64,000 nt of DNA from Steromphala cineraria (Eukaryota; Mollusca; Gastropoda; Trochida; Trochidae). The stretch lies in the NCBI GenBank assembly GCA_916613615.1, contig OU744724.1, forward strand, positions 27,204,171 through 27,268,170, read 5' to 3'. The notes below the pieces were generated by a model, which did no database searches, was not told the origin of the DNA, and worked only from the letters and a program-made list of their open reading frames with translations. A program made the translations under genes and the position numbers. Below are positions 47,431-60,480 of the stretch, one piece after another (the stretch's first letter is position 1; each line of letters opens with the position of its first letter).

Positions 47431-50400
47431 CACAGAGACCCTGCTGATCACTACATGAACTATATGTATATAAGGACCTGTCATGCAAACCAGTGGTTTG
47501 TTCAGCAAGTTTCCTGGCCTGTTCAGAACTGCTTTACCACCGGGACGCTAATGACCCGTGACCTACACATGGAGACCATGTGGCGGAAGTGACGTCATTC
47601 GTCTAAAATACTTTGCTGAGGACAAATGCAGACGGTTTAAGTAGGTGAACTTTTAACTTGCAGAACGTTAGTTTCTTAACAACGTGTTTATGTTATTTGA
47701 TACCTTTAAATGCATCTGCTGTGATAGAATTGAAGTAAACACCATTTTGTTTAAAACATAATTGACACGTTTTGATAACTTACATCTTACGAGATCAAGT
47801 TATTTACAAATATTGTAAGTTTGATTAATAGCGTTGAGCTGACATTTAATCTCTGAATTTTTTCGATGGCAGATAATAACCAAGTTGTAGCTATTTAAAT
47901 TTTAAATATATCTTTGCTGGATTTAAAAATGTGTCTCCACTCGAAAAGCAGGTGTTTTTTCCATTGGACTCTTAAATTGGGACAACTTTTAGATAAAGAC
48001 TTGTTTGCAAGAATCGCCATTGCTCCTCCTTTCTTATTGTAATCTGATTCAGCATTACAGTACGCTTGTGAGGAGTTTTAGACAAACCTAAAACACCAGA
48101 TAAATGTATCTTCACAGCATTAAGCCTGATATCAGTAACGTTATACCACCGTCAACGTTTTCTTTAGGTGACGTCATGTTTTATGTTCTCGTGCACTCTA
48201 GAAGCTTTAACAGCTATCATCAACCTCTTAATTGATAAAATATTGACATAGCTTCAAACGAGGTAAGAACATCGGATTTACCAAGAAATGATAAGTTGGT
48301 ATTGCAGTTGTTAAGCTCCTTAGACTCTTCACAAATTACAAGACGTTTTAAAATATAATTAAGACTCTAGCTCTAGTTTCATCTTCCATTAATAGACAAG
48401 CTTCGATGCAGGTTTAAGGTGAAGGTTACAAGTGCGGATAGGTGACGTCATTTGACGTTTGAATTCTATAATTGAACTTAGTAGATTTGGAAAAGATGAC
48501 AGGCAAGTCACTCATACCTTGAAATAAAGTAACACATTTCATTACTTCAAAGAAATTATTGCGTCAGACCATGTTTATGAAGGTATTGAAATCCCAATTC
48601 AGGACCCCTTCTTATACTGAAATATCAAAGTGCAAAATTTGACATTGCCCCTTTAATTTTAATTGGTTTGTTAGATCCGAAAATGGTAGATTTAAAATGG
48701 TTCTTTGTCTTTACCTTGTATTTTATTATTTAATCAGAATGATTACAACGAATTATTTTATTGTTTTATATGACAATAACATTAATAGCAATAATTATTA
48801 CCTCTATTAATAAGAAAATATTTCTTATGCAAATAAAGGTGTTTTTGGGATTGAAATACCATAAAAGAATCGTAAAAACAGACCATGCAATCCGTTTAAC
48901 AGTCAACACTGATGGTCTACTCCAAAGATCTTTTAAAACCACAAAACATTGATCTCGGTCTAAAGAACTTCAATATGTTTATTGAAGTCTCACTGTATTC
49001 CCCGATGCGAGACTTGTTTACTTAGTTTTTTATTGATACGTCCTAGATGAAAAATAGTGCCAGTGGCGTTTGTATATTGTGACTGAGCTAGACTGATAGC
49101 CACATTAAGGAAACGCCCTTATGGGTGGCGACATCAGATTTGATATAAAAGTAGGCTATTGCTAGATGTGCATAAAAAGCGGCTTTCACTTAGACGACCT
49201 GTTTACACAGCAAATACATGTAAAGAAAATCGAGTTTATGTGTGTTGTATGATGTTAGCTCGTTTCAAAGATATAAATATGTACAAATAGGGTTGTCAAT
49301 AAGGACCATTACAGTTTTGGTTTGAACAATGCAACGCAATATCATTACGATGCGGATTTCGGTTATCATATCTTGACTAGACGTTTTAACACAACTAAAA
49401 CTTGACATTTCGAGCCCTAAAAATGTTGTTGATATAAAATCATGTTTTGGGGTTATTAGCTTAAAGTATATGAGGCTGTCATATAATTTTTTTACATGAC
49501 ACCTTTGTTACATTCAAATTCAAAATGATAAGTCAAAACATTGTATTAACGAATATCTTCAAAAAAAACCTCGACCTTTACTTTTACAGCCGGGTTTGCA
49601 TTTTTGTGATGAACGCGATGTTTGAATATTTCAGACGTTTATTGTTTTTACAGACACGTAATTGAGATATAATTTAAAAAGAGGACACAGACATCATATA
49701 TCTGTAGATGTGCAAGTACATAATTTTTAAAGTTTTATCCAACTGTATGTTTTTGATGATTATCATTTAATGGAATTATGTTCCCGTCATACTTCTTACG
49801 CATATTTAATCAGATAACCGCAAAGATGCGGTCTTATCGCTGTATCATTTGTTGAGACACGGTTATCTTCCTACACATGTAATAATCTTTAGGTAAATCT
49901 CATGATTTTCCTCTCGTTAATGTTTTAAAAACATTTTATGAAATAACTGTCAAAATGATTTTGTACAAAGGAGATTGTTAAAACCCTACATCTGGAGGTT
50001 GGCTTAGCGTTTGCATTAGGGCTAAAATAACGGTAATTTGTTTTGACGTCCAAATTGTAAACATTACACCCAACGCGCGTTAAAACGTTTAAAGTTTTGT
50101 TTACTGGGCCTACAGTCAAGTTTTTTGTCAGAGCATTTTTCACTAATGGGACAATAAATTGATCTGGCGTTCAAAGATGATTAACTGGTTTAACATATGT
50201 TCTTGTCTCTGAACAAAGAGGAAGAAGATGAAGAAAACAGATGGTCAGAGACATCTTCATATGTCCTTGTTTTTCTACAACAGATAAACGCATATACATT
50301 GTATATGCATTTATACATTCAGTAATTTTTCCTGTATGGAGTTTGACTTAGAATAAATATTCACACATATGAAAACATTTTACCGTTGTCTTCATTTCTT

Positions 50401-50915
50401 AAAATTACACTCAAATACTGTTACAAATCGATTATATCACGAATGAGGCAGTTGTTTTTCTTGCTTTTGTGTGATAGATTTGACACATTGGAAGCTTTGT
50501 TGAATTGCCTTTGTAGGATATATTGTGTTGTTACAAATCCTTTCTACCACGATGAAGGCAGCATGTCATACTAACGATATTCTCCATACATGAATTTTCA
50601 TATATTTACACAGGGGTGTATTTGCCAACGGTTCTCTATGTTCGATTTGTAACTGATAAATACGCGTTGAGGGTATAATTACTGGACAAAGAAGATTTAA
50701 GAATGTCATTTTCTTCTTTATACATGAAAAATGATATATTTCTATTTTGATCGATTGGTGAAATATAAATAATTAATTCACAATAATCCTCATTTATGAT
50801 GTTCAGTACATATGTCAGTATCATCCCCAAGCAAAAATACATGGCTATAGAAGAAAAGTTTCCTTCAATGTACATGACAACAAAGATGTACTATTACAAA
50901 ATTCGTAAAAATTAT
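47431..50915. other. non-coding region
   Basis: AT-rich. The small frames here have no recognisable similarity. I see nothing else. Confidence 0.4.
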
Positions 50916-51940
50916 GGTTAGTGCAAAGTCGTAGAGTGTAGTCGATGTTATCAAATTTCAGCATGAATTCTTCAAGCGGTGTTCCGTCTTGTACCAATCG
51001 TAAGCAACTGACTCTGCACATTTTGCGCTGTATTTGTAGATCGTAAGAACTAGAAACAGTCGATTTATTGACTCCAAGATTTTATCACATAATTCAATGA
51101 ATTATTCCAGCAGTGCAATATGGTATATATCTGAGCCGGAACTTCTTTTATTGTTTCTGTAGTTCTTAAACACTCCTCTGGGTCGATTTATTGACTCCAA
51201 GATTTCCAACAATTCAGCGTGAATTTTCCAGTGGTGCAAACATAGCCCAATCTGACCTGATACTTCTTGTACTGTTTCTGTAGTTCTTAAAGACTACTAA
51301 AAGTCGATTTATTGACTCCAAGATTTCATCAAACAATTCGGCTTGATTTGTTCCAGCAGTACGATAAGACCTACATCTAACTCGGTACTTCTTGTACTGC
51401 TTCTGTAGTTCTTCAAGACTCTTAAAAGTCGATTTATACACTCCAAGATTTCATCGAACAATTCAGCGTGATTTTATCCGGCGGTGCCAACATGACATAT
51501 GTCTGACCTGATACTTCTTGTACTGTTTCAGAATTTCTAAGACTCCTAAAAGTCGATTAATTGACTGAAAGATTTCATCAAACACTTCAGCGTGAATTAT
51601 ACCAGTAGTGCCAACATGGCATATCTGTCTATGTAATTCGTTTCGTATTACTGTTTCTGTAGTTCTTCAAGACTCGTAAGAGTCGATATATTTACTCCGA
51701 GATTTCATCAAACTATTCAACATGAATTACTCCAACAGAACGATAAAGCCTTTATCTGAGTCGGAACTTCTTCTACTGTTCCTGTAGTTTTTAAGGACTC
51801 CTAAAAGTCGATTTATTTATTTCAAGATTTCATCAAACATTTCAACATAAATTCTTCCGCCGGTTCCGCCATGGAATATATGTGGTTCGGTACGCGTTGT
51901 ACTACATTTCACAGTACATTTTGGTAAGTGCAAACTCGTA
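50916..51940. repeat. roughly 124-bp tandem repeat
   Basis: GTCGATTTATTGACTCCAAG-like starts at about 51059, 51182, 51303, 51428, 51552, 51682 and 51808. Units continue with TTTCATCAAACAATTCAGCG and TTGTACTGTTTCTGTAGTTC. An incomplete unit leads at 50940. Similar flanks (GTTAGTGCAAAGTCGTAG at 50918, GTAAGTGCAAACTCGTAG at 51923) close both ends. Confidence 0.88.
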
Positions 51941-54900
51941 GTACCTACAAACTACTGTTATTTCGTTCCGCCCTTGCAATCCGGTCTGTTTTCTCAGTCA
52001 TCCTTGACGTGTACATGAAGTGATGTAGATGGGGCGAGAGAGCCTTTAACCTTCTGGAGTGGAAGTCAAGCATCAAATTACCTGTGTCGGCGAGATCAAA
52101 GACCTAGGTGAGGGTAAAGGTGTACAAACGTACATTTAATTTAGTGATTCCCTGAGACAACGCTTGTATATGACAAGAATACGTCTATAGACTAAGATGG
52201 AGATTTAGATTGTCTTTCATAGATATAAATTACGGCGGTTCAAATTGTATATTAATCTGTATTGTCATCTCGTGATTCTCTGAGACAACGTTTTTATATT
52301 TCTGTAGACTATGATTGACACTGAGATGTACTTTCATAAAAGTGATAAATGGCGAGTCCTTTTTTCATGAAATATAAATTTTATATCATGATATATTACA
52401 TCTGACGGAAATACGCTAGAACGTTGTGTATTTTGCAAGAAATTTTGTGTTTCAGATTATTATTGCCCTTTTATGTACGACTGTTCAAATCTCTTAGTTG
52501 TATGCAGTCTTGTAGTTTAGGATTTTTCAACATTGTAATTTTCTTTTAGAACAAAGAAGCATAAAGTGAATTTCTTATCAACACCTCTAAAGTGTTCTTT
52601 GGTAGTATTGTACTATATCAACAATACACAACATTTGTTATGTATACATGTAATTTTACTTTTACAAGACACGATTAACATTCATATTGTCAAACCTTTT
52701 TTTCTTAGAATAATTAACTGCTCAAACGTTAAAATGTTTGGAAACAGAAAACACATTTCAAAACACACTTTTAAAAGTGAAAATAAACAAGTTTTTTTTC
52801 TGATTTCAAAAACAACAAAAAACAACGGCGAAGTTGTCTTTCAAAATCAAGACGCTCACAGTAATACATTTCTCTCAACCTCTCTCTTACACCACCACAT
52901 GTCAAAAAGTTCTTGTATCTGACCCACACCAGATAACAAGAAACAAGGGTTATCTCCCTTCGGTTAATTCAAAAAGAGGGAATGACTAGCTACTGTGGAA
53001 GCGGATCTGGGCTTGTGTAGACAATAGATAAGTAAATGGGACGGAATGAGGTAAACAATGCCAGTTTTCTGAAACCGAGCACCGCGCTTGAAGAGGCCAC
53101 CGGCTGTTTTTCTCTCCTGTTCGACTTTCTCTGTGATGCGGAAAATAACCTTAAATATATAATCCATCTTTTGGCGTAAAGGAGCACGCTTTAAGATAGC
53201 TAAAGCGGAGAATGTTTTCTGGAAATAGTTCAGTGTAATTATTTTAGTTATGTTTAAATAGATTTCATAAAATGTACTATAGTTATATATGTACAATTAC
53301 TGTAAAGTTGGATAAAAGATCGTTAAGGTTTGCTTGTAACGTTACATGAAGGATTTACTTATATAAATACATACATTCACTTGCATGATGATGTAAAACG
53401 ACGGAATAAAAAATGTAATGAGTTAGTGTTATGTTTCTCCATTTCAACTGCAGTATCTGACTCTGAAACGCATACAAAATGTTCACGAAACTCAAAACCA
53501 AGGTGTAAAGCAAGGAATGCATGACCTTTGGCAAAACTTTTTAGAATTTTTGTTGTGTGTGGCAAAATATCACATTTTGCTATAATGTCGTTAATGGTAT
53601 AATGGTATATGTACTGATTTGTTGCATTTGATTTACTTTCTTATTGACGTCAATGATGAACTCTGGGTATTTTTTCACAAGCGAATTAGATCATCCTTTC
53701 GTGCAATTAATACCTCTCCATATATACTAAACAATTAGACAAGGAATTGATCACATTCATTTAAGAACATGAAGCGGTTCTTCAAGGTTTCGATTCAGAA
53801 AAAGGGTCGCTTTGGCATGACAAGACAATTATTGGTAAGGATAATTCTTGATTGTATGCAATTGTTATTATTCTATCTCTTCGAAGTAAAAAATCATAGT
53901 TTTAGTATCCATCGAAACAGGTAAACCCTCCAAGATAGAAATATGTCTTTCACAACTTGAAGGCATTCGTTTGCACAGAGTCATGTTGGCAATGTGCCCT
54001 GTTTATAAACATTCACCTCACCTTTGCAGTGTAGGTCATAGTTTTCAAGAGGTCAAACGATCTAAACAAACTACATTTCATAGCTGTCATTAACTCATCT
54101 ATCTCAAACCTAACAAAAATATTTTTGTCTCAATTATATGAATAATTTTGATTAATCGATGTTTCCATGTTCATGTAAATAAGGAGAATATAATATTAAA
54201 AAACATGCCGGAACAGTATGAAATGAATAAATTACACCATTATCAACGATAACAAATCATCAAATATTGTGTAACATACTGAAAATCAAACATAAAATGA
54301 TCGATGATTCATGTCTGGTTTCCTCATTATAAGTCATAATGAATGTCCAAATTGAAAATAAACATAAAACTGATGTAACTCATTGCGTTGTGAAATTCAA
54401 ACCCTTAGCTATTAAACATACACGCAAAAACATCAAACGTGTGTTGATAAAAGCGCCAACATGCTAATATGACATAAATACTAATTACCCGCCAACTATT
54501 TCACTATCGAGACGAGCGAGGAGTCAGAGACGGGTCTAAAACGCGGTCAGATTGCAAGTAATTAGTGTTTCTAGTTGTACATTAACCCACGTAGTGGGGG
54601 AAACATAATAAACCACATTACGCTGTCAACTCCTGTGGAATTATCACACCACAAGGTGCTCATTTATTTCAAATTGCCCATTAAATTGTAAGACCCTTGG
54701 ACGGACAAGTTGACTTATGTTGTCCAAACCTTTTTCCTGAAATCCTGGGTCGAAAGTTTAGAACAACAGCGATGAGAAGGGCCGGGTGAATGATTTACGT
54801 GATTAACGTGTTAGTGTATAGCTACAAAATGGAGAATGTATGTACAACCATAAAGTTAAAGGTACATTATAAGAGCAAAGGCATCAGACATTAAGATCAT

Positions 54901-57800
54901 TTTTGAAATATTACATAAACTTCGGAAATCTTTCAACACATTTGAAGATTTATACCATTCATGTTGCAAACACATATGATATCGGTAGAGTTCTGACGGT
55001 CGATTTACCTTACTATTCGATATGAATCTCGGTATAAAAGAGCGATTCGATTCGATCCGATGCGATACCTTGGTGAGTTTTCTTTTCATTGTTAGAAAAT
55101 CCAATTTATTTTGACAAAAACCTGGATAACAAATACTTTGTATTAACATAACAGAGAAAGCATATATAAGCACATATCAATTTTATAACTAATCATTGTC
55201 AAACAATGAACAAATAGGAACATTAAAAACACCAGGAACCGACAATTAACAAACCATGAAGTTCATTATGAACGCATCATGAAAATAAAATTAACATACG
55301 TAAACACACCATGAGCAAACCGTTATTTAATGAAGCATGAACGAGAACCTAAATGCATATATTAACACATCATAAAGACACCACAAACGTATCATGAACA
55401 CACACCAATGGCGACCGATGTTAGTTCTTTCTTCTATCAACATAAAGGCTTTGAAGAGAGATGCGAAATAGTGAAGCCTAAATGGGATGTCCCATTAAAG
55501 ATTGATTCCTTATCAAGAAGCATGATAAAAGACAGCTATTCTATATGCTGCAGATAGTCTTAGACGATAAAAGAACATAAAGTAGAGGGTCTGAAGGGTC
55601 TTATTACGATCTTCACGTTATGTAGGCCACAACCTATCAGTATTTGTTGCATGATGGGAAGGAGATGGTTGGTTATTGAGGAGACGGTATCAGTGCAATC
55701 TGTGATAGACTGAAAACTCCCTGTATAAGCAGTACAGAGATATGGAATCACGCCATGGACAAAATACTTATCCTACAACGATGATTAACGTATCTGATTA
55801 ATATTTTCCTTGAAAACATTATTTCTAATATCTTAATTGACATTGCACGAACTATGAGCCCTTGAGATTTCAGTTACAAATTATTTTGTTTACATTAAAT
55901 TATAAGAAAATCATCTTCGAATTAATTTATGTTTTGACGTCAGCTGTGTGTTAATATGAATTTATATTTCGTTCATAGTTTTCATATATGATATCGACAT
56001 TGACATTTCAGAACGAAATCAAAAAGAGACATGTTCATGAGTGATTTACTCGGATTAGTGTAAGTTTTAATACATTGAAAAGGAATGACGTGCATTTTTT
56101 AAAAGGGCTGTCATGTTTTTTTAATATATATCAACCTACAAATGTACTTGGAATAAGACGTGCTACTGCATAAACGTGTTGATCAGTTAGTGGTTTTTAT
56201 ATTTTGTATATTCTATAAAAATAAATTTTATCAGTGTTTAGTTCTCAAAATAGTAATGATATGGTGTTTGTATCATTTAATGTTACTGTCATTAGTATTG
56301 AAAGGATCCACACGTGCCGGTAGAACCGTCCCTTTCACGATATAAAAAGTAATAATGGAAACTTATTCATGTTATCTTAACTAAAGTTAAGTTAATTAAG
56401 TTAATCTCTGTATATGGTTGTAACGTATATAAGGTTATGCATTTGTGAAAAAAGATGATATTCTTATTTCTTTTCATATTATGACATATATTCAACTTTC
56501 TTGTGGTCAATAAGGCTTGGAGCAGCTCAAAATTAATAAGTTGAAAGTATTTCTTTTATTTTTGGATTAACTTGCAGCTGTATAGCTTATTGGTAGATTT
56601 TAGGTTATTGATAGTATGTCAACACTGAACATGGATTTGTTCTTCAATGAAATGGATCACTCTGAAACAAAGACATTGAAATAGGACATCTTATTCATAT
56701 CTTAGGAAGTAAAGGATAAATCAATATAGTTGTTTTAATTCCAAATACCAATCTATCTTTTATGAGGCTTTACAAATATTACGGCGTCTTCAAAGGCGAC
56801 AGGTGGCAATACCTGCAATCAGGCAGCTCAGTTACCTGTTATTAAGAGCCAAGATCAATAATTATGCTAGATACTCAGGTAAATAAATTGACATTGTTAA
56901 ACAGCGTGAAATATTTGTGATAATGTTGAGTGCATGCATGCGACTTTTACTTGTGATAAATTTCGTCAATGTCCGTAAGTTTTGAGAATAATATTTTCAT
57001 TTTAAAGCAAATAATTGTCCTTATTTGTACAATGTAATTTTAAAATCTGAAAAATCAACATTCTCTTATGACATTTAATCTTATATCATACGTTGTAAAA
57101 GCTTCGCCGTAAACAAAATCTATAAAGAATCTACATTGTATGATACGAAAATGCCTGAATACATTGAATAAGTTTTCCATTCCAATCCATGCCAATATGA
57201 ATTAGACTTTTAAATTAAAGTTTATGATGGGAACAAGATCTTTCTTCATCTAGTCAAATTCAACTAAATATTGCAGAAATGTGTTTGTATAATGCGCACT
57301 GAAATTAATACCTATAGTCATATGATATTTGCATTAGTTTTACACAGACTGGAATAAACTATTGTTAAGCAGCTGTGTGGATTTGTCTTAGCTTTTTCCT
57401 TCATATAAAATGTAAATTGAACGTAACACAGATGGCGACAGGAGAATGAGAAAGAGGAGTAAATCAATGCTATGTATTAATATCAGATTTTGACATTATG
57501 TTTATGTACTCTAACACCCAAAGTGTTGTTCGTTTTATGTTGTCCCTAACACAACGCTTCAAAAAGAAACTCTAGATTTAATCAAATACACCATAAAAAG
57601 CAGAATATTCATTTATAGATATATTTTTCAGAGATTGAATATGAGCCTATGGTTTATATAATAACGCAAACATTTGACTTAACAGTCCTATCGGACATAT
57701 CGACATATGGATGCCGGTTGAATACTCCCCAGGGAGTTGAATTAGAAAAATGATCGGACGGCGAAAGAATGCCATTGACCAGGGAACAAAATTTAAGCGC
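51941..57800. other. non-coding region
   Basis: No gene recognised. At 52949 a mollusc-type GGTTATCTCCCTT word occurs. 55240-55410 carries loosely repeated CATCATGAA phrases. 54480-54800 is somewhat GC-richer without an ORF. Confidence 0.35.
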
Positions 57801-57801
57801 C

Positions 57802-57836
57802 ATATTATTATTATTATGATTATTATTATTATTATC
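57802..57836. repeat. ATT trinucleotide microsatellite
   Basis: About ten ATT units with one interruption. Confidence 0.9.
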
Positions 57837-58096
57837 GGGGTAAATTTTTTTTTTTGGAAACTGAATTTACGAGGACGCAGTGATGAATTCGATTCTTTGT
57901 AAAATCGTTAAATCTAGAATAACTAAAATGTTACCCTCACAAGCATATGTGTGAAATAATCATCAATAATCACATAACAGTATAAGCAGGAAAGTACTCT
58001 TCAATTTGGCTTCCAAAGAAACGGGACGGTCCCTAAACAAGACATTACGTTTCCTCAAATGATATTCGCAAGGAGAATGAATCTGACATGACTTAC

Positions 58097-58179
58097 CTCC
58101 CCTTATCCAGACTTCCAGCATCACGTTCCCCAGACAACCATTTAATGATGGCAGCTAGAAACTCGACAGGTAGTGTCAG
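58097..58179 (-). CDS. candidate internal coding exon, gene not identified
   Basis: An 83-bp segment with acceptor ACATTTCAG and near-perfect donor GGGGAG|GTAAGT on the minus strand. Only one of three frames is open; it reads LTLPVEFLAAIIKWLSGER and then DAGSLDKG, an amphipathic, soluble-looking segment with low Cys and balanced charge. The segment is GC-richer than its flanks. I do not recognise the family and find no partner exon nearby. If real, it belongs to a minus-strand gene upstream of the ANOS1-like locus. Confidence 0.35.
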
Positions 58180-58764
58180 CTGAAATGTTAGATGGATAAT
58201 TGCTTTCATTTGTTGCTTCAATATTCGCCAAGATTCTGTCTCTATCCACTAATATTTACAGCTTGGCATCCAATGTTTATGTAATAGCGCTTTATAAAAT
58301 GGCTCTGCTTGAAACACGATGAACTATATTCCACTGATACAGAAGTTGGACAAGTTATTTACAAATAAAGGAGCTGGGGTTGATAAGAGCGGGAGATGCG
58401 AGATTCAGAACAGGAAGTTGATATGATCGACGAGCAGACGTACATTTCCGCCATTTTGGATTGTCATCATATCCGTTAGATAATGAGAAAATAACTACAT
58501 GTATGTCCTAAATCATAACATCGAACATTAGTATGATTTGAATTAACCAAAAATATTATAAATATATTCTGTTAACAACACATAAACATGCTTTAAATAG
58601 TTTGATAAGGTTGTTTTTGTGTAGCGGATGATGTTTTTCACAGTCACTAATAATTCGACTTATAATATAGTTTTTATATGGTGGGTACAGAGAACCATTT
58701 TGCATTAAGTTTCCAGTGAATTATTTTTGACACTTTATTGATGTTGCTTGCCGTTTGTTTGTGA

Positions 58765-59138
58765 TAATTTATAATAGTGTGGTGGTGATGATTGCGCTAT
58801 TGTGATGTTGTTGTAGTAGGGTGGTGATGGTTGCGTGATTGTGATTTTGTTGTAATAGGGTGGTGATGATGGTTGCGGGATTGCGATGTTGTAATAGGGT
58901 CGTGATAATGTTGTTTCGTAATTGTGTTTGTGTTGTTGGTGTTAGGGTCGTCAAAATGGTTGCGTGAATGTGATGGTGTTGTATTCATGTCGTGATAATG
59001 GTTGCGTGATTGTGATTTTGTATTAGGATGTGATTTGGATGTTGTAATAGGGTGGTGATGGTGGTTGCGTGATTGTGATGTTGTTGTAATAGGGTGGTGA
59101 TGGTGGTTGCGGGTTTGTCATGTTGTTGTAATAGGGTC
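58765..59138. repeat. roughly 42-bp minisatellite, left part
   Basis: Units such as GGGTGGTGATGGTGGTTGCG plus TGATTGTGATGTTGTTGTAA, about 39-45 bp. The complement gives low-complexity His, Asn, Thr and Gln frames (58769-59179) that are not genes. The array resumes at 60081 after the inserted retrotransposon. Confidence 0.88.
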
Positions 59139-60080
59139 AACTTCTTTATTTCTCCAACAACCACCCAGCGGTGGTACAAGAGTACAAAGTTATCAAATTA
59201 CATATATACAATCACAAGATGGGGCAAATTAACTTTTAAAATGTGTAAAAGTATACTTAATAAACATTGATAGTTTTTTAATTTCTGATGTTTTCTTTGA
59301 GCACATTAAATGCTTGAAGGAAGTAAGATTCCTCCACTTAAGATATTGAGGAGGAATATATTTCTGTCTAGCTTCATTAAAGTAAGTACATCTCAGTAAA
59401 TAGTGAAGTTCATCCCCTAATGCTGGGGAGTCGCACTACTTACATATTCTATTTTCTCTTGTAATTCCCTCTCACCGGCCAGTCTCAATCGGTAGAGTGT
59501 GGTTAGTTGTTCTAAATTTCAGTATTGGGATAAAAACATTTGTCGGAAGAAAGAAATAGCGTTCAAATGTAATGGAATCTTTTATAATTTTATAATAAAG
59601 TGCTTTTGGACTATCATTTATTAATGAACACCAACTCTGAAAAAAAATGGTCTTTTAAGACAGATTCTACCTTTGAGGCTAGCCATTCGGTGTTAAATGA
59701 TTCCGGGTTCTTGAAAACATTACTTAAACCAAGATGATTCAACGTGTGTTCTACAGCATTTAACCACTTGTCATTAAAATCGTAGAGGTGTTTTTTCACA
59801 GAAACAAAGTTGTACAAGGTGTGGGAAAGTTTAAGATTTATGGTTTTAGGTACAGCTAGGGAATGCCAAAATTTAATCAGTCGCTTTATAATTTTAATTC
59901 TCAGAGGATATCTTCCCAGTTCCCCATACACCATGTAGTTTGGAGTGGAAACTTTAAGGTTACAGATCAACTTCAAAAACTTCAAATGAACTTTTTCAAT
60001 AAGTTCTAGTGATTCGTGACCCCAGATTTCACAACCGTAACAAAGAATAGGAACAATTATAGTATCAAATGCTCGGACTT
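59139..60080 (-). mobile_element. 5'-truncated non-LTR retrotransposon (LINE) fragment
   Basis: A 942-bp insert in the minisatellite, flanked on both sides by GGGTC (59134-59138 and 60081-60085), probably a target-site duplication. On the minus strand it encodes the C-terminal part of a non-LTR reverse transcriptase polyprotein: PILCYGCEIWG, VHLKFLKLICNLK, STPNYMVYGELGRYPL, then FRTTNHTLPIETGR and GDELHYLLRCTYFNEARQKY, wording typical of animal CR1/Jockey-like elements. The copy is dead: a frameshift lies near 59614, and in-frame stops lie near 59480 and 59440. AATAAA (59150-59145) sits near its 3' end. The exact clade is not determined. Confidence 0.88.
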
Positions 60081-60245
60081 GGGTCGTGATAGTGGTTGCG
60101 GGTTTGTGATGTTGTTGTAATAGGGAGGTGATGGTGGTTGCGGGTTTGTGATGTTGTAATTTGTTGATGATAGTGTTGTGCGTTTGTTATGTTAATGTTG
60201 GTAATTGTGTTTGTAGGTTTGCGATGTTGTATAAGGGTGGTGATG
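60081..60245. repeat. roughly 42-bp minisatellite, right part
   Basis: Continuation of the array at 58765-59138 (GTTGCGGGTTTGTGATGTTG units), separated from it by the LINE insert. Confidence 0.85.
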
Positions 60246-60343
60246 GTCGTTTGAAGTCACAGTCCAGTTTTATTAAAGGGACTTACAAGAATAGGCTGTC
60301 CTTGGTCTAAAATGATTCCACAATGCACTTTTAAAAGAATAGA

Positions 60344-60480
60344 ATCAGTTCACGCTTTCTTTTCTATTATTTAACAATTCATACCTTTCCTGTGAGTTTT
60401 TAGCCACTAAATACAGTGGTTTAAATCCTCACAGGAAAGGTATAAACTGTTAAAAAATATAAAATAAATTGTGAACTGAT
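60344..60480. repeat. 137-bp near-perfect palindrome (foldback element)
   Basis: ATCAGTTCAC at the left and GTGAACTGAT at the right bound two arms of about 65 bp. The inner arms, CATACCTTTCCTGTGAG and CTCACAGGAAAGGTAT, are exact, around a loop of about 6 nt (CCACTAAATACAGTGG core). Could be a foldback MITE or a long hairpin RNA source. Confidence 0.75.

Noticed and set aside
52964..53296. 110-codon frame on minus
   Set aside because: No domain or homology recognised; it adjoins a mollusc-type repeat word (GGTTATCTCCCTT). Length is within chance for this region.
58769..59179. His/Asn/Thr-rich frames on minus
   Set aside because: Low-complexity translation of a minisatellite.
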